NCBI GenBank assembly: GCA_013398955.1
Contig: VWPU01017525.1
Coordinates: 1-64,000, forward strand
Length of the DNA: 64,000 nucleotides
Direction: 5' to 3'
Source of the DNA: Callaeas wilsoni
Taxonomy: Eukaryota > Chordata > Aves > Passeriformes > Callaeidae
This document shows positions 1-16,396 of this stretch, piece after piece. How positions within the stretch are numbered: position 1 is the stretch's first letter; each line of letters begins with the position of its first letter. Under the pieces are notes generated by a model that was not told the DNA's origin, ran no database searches, and saw nothing but the letters and a program-made list of their open reading frames with translations. The position numbers were made by a program, and so were the translations under genes.

Positions 1-2501
1 AGAATCACCCCAAGACAAGCTCTTATGCTCCCAGCACTTGTGTTTTTTGGGTGCTGTGGGACTGCACCGTTGCCAGTGAGGGCTGCCGCTGCTGGGGTCA
101 CCCTTTGATCCTGGATTATCTTTCACCATGGAGCAGCCCCACTCTTCCTGCTCTCTGCCTATTTCCCATTTTGCTCTGTGCCACTCCAATATCCCTGCCC
201 GCACTGCTTGGTCCTCTTTTGCACTGAAAGAGGTAAGGTCAGGTTGACCCTTCTCTTGGAAATCACTTTGAAGAAGGAACTTCTTTAAGGTTTCTGCAAT
301 GTTTTGTGTAAGATTTTAGTGAAAAAATCATGAAACAGAAGTCCTATTTTGACAGCTTTCCTCTGCTGCCTGGACTAGCTGACCTTCTTCCATCAGGCTG
401 CCAGAGACTCGTGTGATGCCTTTTAAAAGAAGTGGGTGTACTTTTAAGACTATTAGATTTGTCCAGTTAAAATCTCCTGGGAAAGGTATAGGGGGAGACA
501 GAGACAGACACATAGTGCATTGCTTCTTCCTAAAGACTAACTCAACGAGAGGAAATTCCGTGGGAGAAACAGTCTGTAGGGTATAAGTATTTGCCTCAGG
601 GTAGATACTCATTGTTTCTTTGAAGAAATTAGTGCGGTGTGAAAAGAGTGCCGGCCTAAAAATGTGTCTAGTGCTGACAGCTTTTTATTAACTTCTTTTT
701 TAAGAAAAGGAAAAAAAAAAAAAAATCACTGATCTGTGAGGAACTGAGCTTTTTTTTCCTCTTTTTTTTTCTTTTTTTTTCCTCTCCAGAAGAATGGAAA
801 GGGGACAGAAATAATGTTTAAAAACTTCATTGTGCTCTGATCCGTAAGATTGTTCCATCTCTAGAGCCCGTTGAAAGAATTAATGTTTTATAATTTTTTA
901 ATTTATTCTGGATTAGAGAATAGCTGTTCTTGCTTGTTCTTCTCCTTGTTCCAGGATGGTCCAGGAGGTGATACAGTATTTGTGGCATAAGGTTTATCCA
1001 GATTTTTGTTAAAAATACCATGCAAAATTGGTCGGCGTTCTATATAAATTATAGAAAAGTATTAATATCTCCTTGCAAATAGTTTGAACTGTAAGTTAAT
1101 TTTTCCAAGTCAAGGAAACATAAATTGTGTAATTGGAGTAAGAATCATGGGGGAATGAAGGCTAGATGGTGATTTGAGGAATAGATTTAAATGCATAAAT
1201 CTGTGAGACATTTCTATATCTAAGACAATCTATAAGTCCTCATTGACGTATTGATAAGTACAATGGTGTTTATCCCTGCAGTTGTTCTTTTTTCAGTTTA
1301 TTTGGCTTATTGGGTAGATAGCAGCGAGTAGCTCTGTGCATGTAGATGTATTCTGCCATTACATTGCTGCTGTCATATGTATAATATAATATTTAAACTC
1401 CTTCTAAGCTGTGTTTAATACTGATATTATTATGCTACTAGAAGCTGTTGTAAGGGGAAGCCTACTCCTGTGTCTTTTTTTTTTTTTTTTTCCCCCTCTC
1501 CCCATTTCCAGTAATTTTAAGCTAGGAATGAGTAGAGACACCATATTTTCAGTTTTCTACCTCTTAGCTCACTTTCAGTTGAGTAACTCTTGACTCCAGA
1601 ACAAAAGTGAACTTTTCCTAAATTAGCTTGGAAAAGCAATGCATTCAAAAAACATGAGGTCTGAACTCCTCCCTGATTTAGAGATTCGTAAATTTACATA
1701 GGAACAATGTTTCATTTTTTGTCTTCATTTGGCCATGTATTATAGCTTTTTTTTATTTGAGGAAAAGAAGCTTTAAGTGAGAGCTAAATGCTAAGGACTT
1801 CCTTTTATGTGTCTCAATAAATGCACCAATGCAAGCAGCAGCATTACTGTGGTAATTACTCTGTTTGGTACAGATATTGGTGCTGTATCAGTAGCATCCT
1901 GTCTGATATTGAAATCATGTAAATTGAACCACTCTGGTGCAGTGAGAGCCTGGCTCTATAGACCTTGACTTTGTACCTACTAGATTTACACTCCTGTGCT
2001 GTGCACAGGGGATTTCAGGGTGTTGTTAAATGGGAGACAGTGACCTTTCTGAAGTGTTTGTAGTCTTTGTGCCTCAAGACCTATTCCGTTTCACTAGAAT
2101 TACCTCCTAATATAGAACTGAAAGTAATTCACCGTTAATTGTGAGAAACCGTTCCTAGTTAAAAGTGTCTCTTTATATATATATATTTTTTTTTTTTTTA
2201 ATTCAGTGATTTGGACCAAATGCTAAATCCAAAGCCTGTAGTTACTAATATTTCTAAGAAGTAGCTAATGTTGGTTCAGCTCTCAACTTCACTGCGTGGA
2301 CTTTCGGAAAGACTTTTTGGTTGAGAAATTCATGTTGTTAAATTCACTTCTCATGCTTCTTTGCTTGGAATTCTTTAATGGCCGAGGAAGTAAGTTAGTG
2401 GCAGTTACCCATCTATGCTAAACTTGCATAGTGATTTCATAATACTTAAGTATTATGCTAGCATGTATCATTTAGCTAAATAAAGAATTCCTGTTTTTCA
2501 G
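1..2501 (+). other. GAS2: GAS2 intron (3' part), no exon seen
   Basis: This stretch lies upstream of the first visible GAS2 coding exon and ends in a good acceptor (a T-rich tract followed by CAG at 2499-2501). It should be the 3' part of the intron that follows the exons coding for the GAS2 N-terminus. It is AT-rich and holds poly-T and poly-A tracts (about 712-725, 1478-1491 and 2187-2200). Short open frames here have no recognisable similarity and look like chance. No repeat family was recognised. Confidence 0.75.
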
Positions 2502-2643
2502 ACCTTACCAGTTCGGAAAATTCCATGCAAAGCCAATGCTCCTTCAGGGTCTTTTTTTGCACGGGACAACACAGCAAATTTCTTATCCTGGTGCAGAGAC
2601 GTAGGTGTGGATGATACCTGCCTGTTTGAATCAGAAGGTTTGG
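2502..2643 (+). CDS. GAS2: GAS2 coding exon: second half of CH domain, part 1
   Basis: This 142-base exon gives 47 codons plus one base. It begins [10 protein letters not shown] and continues through [17 protein letters not shown] to CLFESEGL. This matches the middle of vertebrate GAS2, an actin- and microtubule-associated protein that is a caspase and calpain-related death substrate. The segment belongs to the calponin-homology (CH) domain; the N-x-x-x-F-L-x-W-C-R-D stretch is typical of the last helices of such domains. The acceptor is TTTTTCAG and the donor is GTATGT at 2644. The single trailing G joins TA of the next exon to make Val. By subtraction from the usual GAS2 length of about 313 residues, the exon begins near residue 89. 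GAS2-like paralogues (GAS2L1-3) differ much more here, so GAS2 itself is the best call. Confidence 0.95.
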
Positions 2644-5600
2644 GTATGTATTTCTTTATTCTTTATGTAGTAGTTGGTAATTTTAAATAACTTTTCCTTT
2701 GTGTTTAGCCTCGAAAGACAGAAGGGCTTTTAATAGGTCCTGACTCTAAATCTGACCTGGTTTGACTGTGTTAATTCTGCCACTTGTCTGTAGAATGAAC
2801 AAATAAAGTACACGTCACATAATACTCATTTAAGTCAATTTTAAGAGGAACTTAAATGAGAGAAAAATCTTGCTATGTTTTCTTGCACACAAATGATTTT
2901 TCACCATACACATACTTTTCTGAGCATGGAATGCTGTTCCTTAGTTCAATGTATAAGGTGGTGCTTTTCTGTTTTGGGAGAGTAGGATACAAGTGTGTGC
3001 TCAGTTCTGTCTGCAGACCTTTGGCTGTTTGTGGAGATGTAATGAATTGCGCAGGAGGCGAGAAGATACAAAATTTTTCTGTTTTTTATGCTGACCATTT
3101 TTTCCAGCTGGTTCCCTTGTGCAGTTCTGGACAAAAATTATCCAATACTACTGCTTCATAGTGTTTCATGAAAAGAATTGTACTCGTGAGGAAATCACTG
3201 TTCTAATACTACATATTCTTCATTGTTTTAACTCTTCTCTCTTCGAAGGAAAACTTAGGAGTCTTGACTTCAGAGTTTTTCAGCCAGATCTCGTGAAATG
3301 AAGAGAGTCCAATGTTTGTTATCTGAAATCAGATAAAAGTGTAAAGCAGGCATGGTGACAGATCAGTTTCTAGGGAAGACAAGTGAACACACTGTACTGA
3401 ATGAAAAATCTTCTTTGTTCTGTTGCTCAGAAAGACTTTTTCCTGTTGAAGCTCTTACATGCATTGTGACTGATCTATTCTCGTTCTTTTACAGTCTTGT
3501 TCTACTTCTGTAGTCTAGCACAAATATTTCTGGGACAGTTTTTCTTTTTCATTTGTCTGTTCTTTTAACCTGGGAGGTTTTTTAATTACATTATTTCATA
3601 TGTCTGGGAGAAAATGCTTGGCAAAGGACAGATTAGTATCTCAAAGGTGACAAACAGTAAGTTGAATATATGTATTGACTCTATTTTGTTAATTAAATCT
3701 TTAAGATGAAATTCTTATTTGATATGGTAAATCATGTAGATGAAGAACAATAATTGTAGTTTCAATGGTTTGAAATGGTGAAGAAGTTGGACATTTACCT
3801 GGGACCAAGAAGCTTGTAAACAACAGGAGATGCAGACCTCCAATGCCTGAGATAGGCAGAAGAATTCCTGGTTAATGGAATACTTCAAGGTATTTGAAGT
3901 TTGTACTGCTATGGTAAGCCCAGCGGTTTGCCATTGTTCCACAAATTTATTGTGCTTTTTTAAGAAACTAGATCTTGTTTGGACGTGGAATTGGCATAGC
4001 TCGAATACTGACATTTCCTGATAAGTTAATTTTCACACATACCTGTGCCTTGCCTGCCACAGTAAAACACAGAGTGCAAATACACCTGACAAGGTGGTGT
4101 TCCAGACCACTTCCTCTCTCAGAAAACTGAAGTGAACTATGACTGAGTGTGCAAACCTGCGCTCTATTCTCTTTGATTAGCGACTGATTTTCTTCACTGA
4201 TTAAAAACTAGGTTCTGTTTTTTCTTCCCTTGTTACATAATGTACTAGTAGAAAAGATTTATGGTGCTGGAAATAGGGTTAAGACTTGATAATATTTTGA
4301 CTCATTTTTGTGAACTTGAGAAGGAGGTGGTAATCATGCCATTAAAAACAAAAAGATAGATAAAACCAGAAGCTATTAATCTCCATCAGTTTAGGCATTA
4401 ACTCAAAGTTTTGCTTTCTTCTGAGATTTTCCTAATGCATTAGAAATAATGATAAATCTTAACACTTGCCAATCTAAAGCTTTTATGTTCCTCTCTCTCC
4501 CACAAATCACTTCACCAATGCATAGGAAGCAAAAATTCAGCAAGGGTAAGTAATATAAAAGGTTCTTTTCCAAGTAGTGAGAAACATGTATGAATGACAT
4601 CTCTCTTTGCACTGCCTCATTGAATTCTGTATTTTTTATGATTAATTGTGGTGAAATTATGGTTACAGAGGTAGCTGTTTTCTGTATTTTCTTCTCTTTT
4701 TCCCCATGGCTAATAAACTTAGTAAATTGATGTGTAAATTGTTAGTGATAAAGCAGCTTTTTTCTGTCTGTATTGGAGAACCTTATTGTATCAATGTTCT
4801 CAATTGAGTAGATTTTTATCCTCATTTTTTTACTCTTATTCTGTCTGCTTTATGGTATGTAAATACTGTGTTATTTAATTAAAGGCACATAGTGATATTT
4901 TAATTATGCTACAGTATCATATAAAACATTCCTGAGGTCTTTTTCTGGCAAATATGTGTTCTAGAATTATAAGAGTGATTTTGAAGATTTAGTGCACTAA
5001 AATACTTGAACGATGGATTTATGACACTACTGATTTTAAAAAAAAGCACCAAGTATATTAGAGGTCAGCAAAATGAAATCTGTACTAACTAAGAAATTGC
5101 TAATTGCTGTTATTTCTCATTACTTAAAAATACTGTCTCATCATTATGAGTTCTGAAGAAGTCTTTGAAATCATGGAAGTGTAACTGCACACAAATGCAT
5201 CCAGCACTCCCAACATTTTAGCGCTGAGGCTGAAGTGATGCGAAGGTATTCCTCACTGGAATTGAGCTGTCTCAAACAGAGACTAGAGCAGATAGGGGCA
5301 GTCCATGCCTGATGAGCATGCAGGTAAGTGATGTTAATGGGAATCTTGAGTATTCCTAGAGGCTTGCTTCTGCAAAGGGTTAACATTTCAGGGCTGATGC
5401 AGACAAGCAGGTGAGCAGACCTATTCATGTCGTTTTGCTCTTGTCCTTCACTTGTAGATTAATTTAGCAATTTATGTAATTATTTAAAGTTAAGCACAGT
5501 TTCAAATGCTTTGTTGGACTATTCAGCTGAGCTAAAGAAGGAAACAAGACCGAAGTCTTCAAAATAAATAGAAGGAAAGTAAATACAATGAAAAACAGAG

Positions 5601-8322
5601 GTGCTTGATATACTAGTAAATATGATTATGCTGTCTAATCGCAAGTTACTTTAAATATCATTGAGAGAACAGTAGAGAGCTCAAAAGTTTGAAGACTTGT
5701 ACTGCTAATTTATTAGTAGTCTATAATATGATGTAGTTTGTCTCGTTGAATGTTATCATGCTTTAACATAGGTTAAAATGCAAACAAATTGGAAACACAG
5801 TCTGCTGTTAAGATTTTTAACACAGCCAGAGCTGACTGGTAGCAATTTATCTTTAAGTGCAGAAACGTGGCAGGAAAGTCTCCGAGTTAATGCCTTTGCA
5901 AAGGAAAGGTGGCTGGAGTACCTGAGGTATGAGCTGCAGCTCATCCATGAGCATCTGTAAAAATTATAGCAAGGCAGTATGTAGGGATAATCTTGAATGC
6001 TGCAAAATAGAGGGACACCATGTGTCATCCCTGCACTTATTGCCAAATTTAGCATGCTTGTCATATTTTTTTTTTTTTATTTTTAAAGTTAGTGTATTTA
6101 AAGGAGAAGGAATGAGCTTTTTTAATACCAAAAATAATGATCCAAAATCCAAATTTTGATTATGTGTGCAAATCTTGAGGTACAGTGTCATGGAATGGTC
6201 TTCTTGGATGTGTCAGACTATGTAGGACTCTGAACATGATGCGCTAACTCTTTGCAGTGTAAGGGTGTGAATACTGCCTTTAACCCCTCTGTTACCGTAA
6301 GTACACTTTGTCAGTTTCCCCGTATAGGATTTAGGGCAGCAGATCCCTACAGTTATGGTAGTTTTATTTATGGAAGCGTTCTAAGTGGAGGTATTTGTAA
6401 TTTTGCTCATACCTCAAGAGTATAATACTCAAAATACTCTTCTTGGACAAATAAGAATTGTAAGATTTTCTACAATTGCTTTAGTTAAGTGAATGTAAAG
6501 CATAAGTTCTGAACTCTTTGTGGTAATGGAATGTTGTTGGATGATTATAGGATTTGGAACCAATGAATATTCTGCATCTCTTCCATGATAAAGTCTACCC
6601 AGCAAGAAAAGGGTTTGCCACTGAGTGTGCCAGCATGCTGATATGTCATTTGTTTTGGGAGTTGTTGGATGCTGTGGATGGTTAATGTTTTGTGCTTGTA
6701 TATTCTATATACCTGTACACATAGTATGTGACACGGACTTCTTTTGATGCAACTGATTGATTAGAGTTTCATGGGCAGGTTTCCTAAATAAAAGCATTTA
6801 GTATTTTAGTGGAAATAGTAACCTGGAACACAAACACCTCTGATCTCTCTTCTAACATTGTTGGGTTAAAGGTTATTTAAAAAAATACTCAAATGTTGTT
6901 CGCTTAAAAATATTTTATACATAGGGGAGAATTATTTTTTTAATTATTACTGTAGTTTATCTGATTTCAAGATGCAAGTTTTTTCTGTACTTTTGTACTG
7001 ATATATCTATGTATTGTAACACCGTGTTAAAATTTACATGAAGTTGCATCAGAATAAGATTTTGTGCCATCTTTCACAACTCTTCACTAAACTACTTATT
7101 ACTGAATATGTCTCATTTTGAGGACTATAGAAGCATCCTGGACTCTCTGTTGTTACCACCGGATTTGCATGTGAAACTAATGAATTTCAGTAAATTATTA
7201 GTGTTTAGATAATCTCTATATTCTTTCTAGATGAATTCTTTGCTATCCTTAGATCAAGTATGTTTGACACCGTAATTGTTTTGAGACTTCCAAAAGTGAT
7301 TGAGCTGAAATGGGGCAGGGAGCATGGGGGAAGCACAAGTGTGTCATACCATAACTCTGATGCAGAAGAAAGGGTGAGTTTGGGATAAGTTAACATAGTG
7401 TTGACAAAGCAATGTTGGAGGTATTTTTTAAGAACAAAAAGCCTCCTGTAGGATCAGAATAAAAATTAAAGGATAAAATGAGAGACAATAGGAAGAAGGA
7501 TCAAAGGACCAACCTTTTGGAAACCTTTCCCTAAACTAGTGTGCGTTCTGATGGCAATTGGAAGCCTGGATAATAAATACTAAGGCACTTCGTAAAACTC
7601 TTTGCTCCTAGTAGTCTAAGGAACGCTTTAAAAACAGAAATCATATTTACCTTCTGTGATTCAGCTATGCCTGATATCTTAATCTTTAAAACACAAAAAG
7701 GTAGTTTATGTTAGAAGAAAGACCGCCTTCATTAAAAATGGTTTATAAAATGTTAGGAGCCAAGATTTGAAACTTGGCAGGAACGTCTGAGAAGTTTATT
7801 TCTGTATTGTGATTGGATATTCTACTAATTTAATTGAAAACAAACACAAAACCACAAACAAAACAAATAAACCTGAATGTTATTGTGAGCTCTCAGTTCA
7901 GATGTGTTCAGTAAACAGATGGACTCCATGTGCATTGTGTGTTCCGTCTCCTCACGGTCCCCGGTTCCAATAGTGCTGAAAGCAGAGCCTGCTCCTCTGC
8001 TGCTCCTGGTAGCATCCAGGCTCTGATGTTGGGAGCAGTGGGGAAGGGACCGGTGAAGGATGCAAAAGTGTTGTGGAGAGTAGGTAGGAAAGAAATGGAA
8101 GTACGTGGAAGAAGCAGAAAGGTTGAGTGAGCAAAAGAGGAAGACCTGTGAAAAGAGAATGGGACAGCAACAACATGGGAGCAGTGTGAAGAAATGTTAT
8201 TGCCAGAGAGAAGCAAGGATAAAAACTTCTAGGAGCTGAAAAGGAATTATTTTTTAACAAAGAGTGACTGGAGGTAGCATGTAAAGATGCAGGGAAAGAG
8301 GACATCAAATAAGAAGCATTTA

Positions 8323-8341
8323 ATGAGATGAGATGAGATGA
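8323..8341. repeat. Short ATGAG tandem repeat
   Basis: Nearly four units of ATGAG lie inside the purine-rich stretch of the GAS2 intron. It is a simple microsatellite with no evident function. Confidence 0.8.
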
Positions 8342-10109
8342 AAAGCAAAAGCGTCTATAACTGTCAGGACACCTAAAACAAGCCAGAGTTGTTTGCACTA
8401 TTTCTCTATCTTCCCATTGCGTTCTTGTCAAGCAAATGCCATCAGTGAGATTCTCTAGAAAGATGGATATTTCCATTCATTTTATGCAAGGGATCTGCAT
8501 AAAATAAAATTATTTGTCTCTGAGGTGCCCAGATACATATGCTGTATAGTCCTCAGGAATGCTAATACTTTCTTGTTAGAAGCACTGTCTTATGAGATGA
8601 CCTGATGTTTGTTTTTGTGGTTGGTTATTGCCTGCACATATCTTCATCCTCTAACAATGACTGCACTGTGCCACGTTGTTTAGTGTGAAATGCATGAAAT
8701 GTGTCTAGATTATGTTGAGTCAGACTTGCTAAACATCTATGGATTTTGTTTGCGTAGGGCATTGTTTTACTTTTTTAATCAAGTTCTCTTCCAGCTATAT
8801 TTATAGATTTTTTTGCAAGTAGTAGTAGTTGAACCTCTCTTTCTTCTCCAATCCAAAGTCATTCAGATGTGCATGTGTATGAATTGCAATTGACTCTCTT
8901 TTACTATTCCAAAACCAGTTTATTCCATTTATATTTTGGGGGATGACTTACTTCTTAAAATCAAGTTTTATTTTGGGCCTGTCTCAATCAGTTTAAAACC
9001 AAAATAGCAGAATACACTTCTAGGGTCATGAATGTAACACTTTAAAAATACTCATTACTAGTAAAGGTGAATATTTAATGAAATTACTGTGTTGTGGGAA
9101 GGAAGAATATTGAAAATAGCTGAATGTCCAAGTGTTCATCATTTATATTCTTAGAAACAGATGGCTGAGGAATAAATACATTTTTCCTAGTGCAATGCCT
9201 GTTTAGTTTTCATGCTCTGCAGTTTCACTTCTGAAAGTATATTTGGATGAGATTAGAGGACAAATGCATACCTCTCAAAGGGCTACACTAGGAAAATATA
9301 TTGGGATGAGCATTCAACACACCACCTGCAACCTTGCAGCTCCACTGACCTGAATAAGTGTAAGTTGAAGGCACAGAAGCTGCAGGTCTAGTCCAGGGCA
9401 TTAGTTACTTAGAGATGTTCAAGTCTGTGGATTCCCGTTTTGGGTCTCATGCATACACAGAACAAAGTAATTGCTTTCAGAGCTTTAACTAGACATTAAA
9501 ATATCTTTTTCAGGTATGGTATTTTTTCTTCGTACATTTGAGTTAGGTGAGTCTTTAGGTTACCAAAAGTTTATATAGCTGATGTCTTGATCTTAACTCA
9601 TTAAAACCAAATTTATTTTGATGCTGTTCAGTTTTTTTCTTATTTATATAAATAGTCACACAATTACTTTTTGGTCTCAGTTCAATCTGAAGTGTAAGAT
9701 GCAAATTTTTTGATTATTGTGGAAATTTTTAAAACCTGATTTTTACCCACAACAGGAGTGCTTTACTTTAGTAGGTATTTCTGAAGAGTAGATTACAATG
9801 TACTCATAATTACTTTTTTCTCTTTTCTTCTATTTTTCTTTTTTTCTTCTTGGAGTTTTGGGGAGTTGATAATGCAAACAGCCACAGACCTTTCTTCATT
9901 TATTGATTTTTGGATTTTGCTTATATGCTTCGCTGAATTTCTTTACAGAACATTACCTGTTCTGAATCGTGGGGGCGAAAAAAGTATTGGTTTATGGTAG
10001 TATTTCATAATTGTTATAACTTGCCCCTGAAGGCAAGGGTAACTGAGGTTCTTGCTGATAGATTCCTTTGGGCAGGTGAGAGTGAAACCACACTGAATGA
10101 CTAGTGTTT

Positions 10110-10133
10110 TTATATATATATATATATATATAT
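10110..10133. repeat. (TA)n microsatellite
   Basis: About eleven TA units follow a short T run in an intron. It is a simple repeat and a likely length polymorphism. Confidence 0.95.
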
Positions 10134-10309
10134 GGTGGGTTTATTTTAGATCGGTTTGGTTGCAATGGAAAGGAGGTATGTAACCATTTTGGTTATTACC
10201 ATCTATAGAAATGCAACAATGTGAAAGTATGAAGATAACACTTAAGAAAATATAGAGGGGAAGGAGAGAAAGGATAAGAACAGAGTGAAGTGAGACTTAA
10301 TTGTTGCCA

Positions 10310-10990
10310 TTTCAGTGTCTCTTGTATGAAGTGATGGTCACCCTTGGTCCATCAAGGGTGGGGTAAGCCCATGGAGCACCACGTTCAGTGGGTTAATACA
10401 CAGTCAGGTTCAGGTGAGAACATCCAGGTGCCTCCCCTGGCACAAGGGTTTTGCATGGTCTGCTGTGACACTGCGGATCGTGTGCAGTCCTTTGGTGGAA
10501 GGGCCCAGAAATGAGTCTGGGCACACTTTGGGGGACTTTGATGGTTTGTGACACCTAAAGCATGACAGGTGCCTCTCACATCAGCCTAGCTGAGCCAGTT
10601 ATGCCCCATCAAAAGGGATGCAGGTCTGTGTGGAAGTGTGAGTGTTCCAATACCTTCCACGGAGGAGAGTTTTACACCTGAGCAATGTAAGGGAGGACAT
10701 TGCCATGATAAAAAGCACTATTCCACTTTGCAGAATCTGCTGCTTACGGGTGTTTTCCCTTATTTGGCTCAACACCCAGCTTGTTGCTAAACAGCAGTTG
10801 GTTTGTCGAGGTCATCCTGTGGTGGTGGGCGTACACCCCTCTGTGCCTGGGCTCCTCTTATGCAGTTCAGATGTTTCACCACCACACACCCAAAAACTCT
10901 CCTCCTCTCCTTCGGTTAGGGAGTGGAAGCCTGGCCTCGGCAAAGCACCTGCTGCTTTTGCTGATGGGTCATTGGGACACTAGCCCTTAA
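10310..10990. other. GC-richer intronic block of unknown origin
   Basis: This block of about 0.7 kb is clearly richer in G and C than the AT-rich intron on both sides and contains a few CpG sites. Open frames of about 64-113 codons occur on both strands, but none reads like a known protein or has splice or start support. It could be a decayed retroelement, an old processed insert or a conserved regulatory block. I recognise no terminal repeats or target duplications, so the class is left open. Confidence 0.4.
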
Positions 10991-11648
10991 CAGCTCAGTC
11001 TCTCACAATAATGAGAAGATCATGCTGGGTTACAGCTCCTTCTGAATCGTAAAAAACCTGTTCTGTGTGGAATCCAGGCATGCAGACTTGCATATATGTG
11101 TGTATGTATGTATAAAGAAGAAACTCTTTTTTTATCTGTTTAGGATTTTTATACTGTGAAGAACTGATTTGTAAAGCATTCTATTTTCATATTTACTTTA
11201 AGAATAGATGTAAAAAAAATTCAGGACCAAATTTATAGTGAGGTATATCTTTATTAATGCAACTTGGTTTTTTTAAAATTTAAATTGGCTAAGAAAAGTA
11301 GTAATCTAAAGGATATGAATTCTCTTAGTTTGTAGAAAGAAAAGTATCACTCTAATGTTATTATTTTTGACATTCTACTAATGAAAGTTTTGTGCCAGAT
11401 CTCTTGATTATTCTTAAATAGTTATGAACTACTTGCAGATTACCAATTACCCCAAATAATCATTCAATGATGTAGATAACTAAATGGAACTTCTGAACTG
11501 TCTGGACTCTGAGAACCACTCATCAATCCCATCCTTTTTATTCCAGTAAAACTCTACTGCAAGCCAAAGAAAAGAAACTTTTATCGGAGTCAAGAGTTAC
11601 AGATGTTGATGATTAGATTCCATTCCATCACTAAGATTTTTAAAATAG

Positions 11649-16251
<4,603 letters not shown>

Positions 16252-16396
16252 GTTTGGGGTGGAACCTCCTGGATTAATAAAATTGGAAAAAGAGATTGAA
16301 CAAGAGGAAACACTTTCAGCTCCCCTTCCATCTCCTTCACCATCACCCACAAAGTCTCCTGGGAAAAAGAGCACAGGGAAACTCTTGGATGATGCT
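16252..16396 (+). CDS. GAS2: GAS2 coding exon: linker between CH and GAR domains
   Basis: This 145-base exon gives one base completing Arg and 48 codons. It starts F-G-V-E-P-P-G-L-I-K-L-E-K-E-I-E-Q-E-E-T and ends T-G-K-L-L-D-D-A. It holds a low-complexity run of alternating Pro and Ser followed by a K-S-P-G-K-K-S-T-G-K basic patch. In GAS2 this is the flexible linker between the actin-binding CH domain and the microtubule-binding GAR domain. The S-P pairs are candidate proline-directed phosphorylation sites; GAS2 is known to be a phosphoprotein, but use of these particular sites is inference. The donor is GTAAGT at 16397. Phase is 2 in and 0 out. Confidence 0.95.

Noticed and set aside
2502..2511. 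Alternative acceptor CCAG at 2508-2511 for the first visible GAS2 exon
   Set aside because: It has no pyrimidine tract and would shift the spliced frame by one base relative to the upstream exon if the CAG at 2501 is the conserved site.
7952..8476. 174-codon minus-strand open frame
   Set aside because: The residues are mostly Ser, Leu, Phe and Pro from a pyrimidine-rich strand. There is no domain, no splice or promoter support, and it lies in a GAS2 intron.
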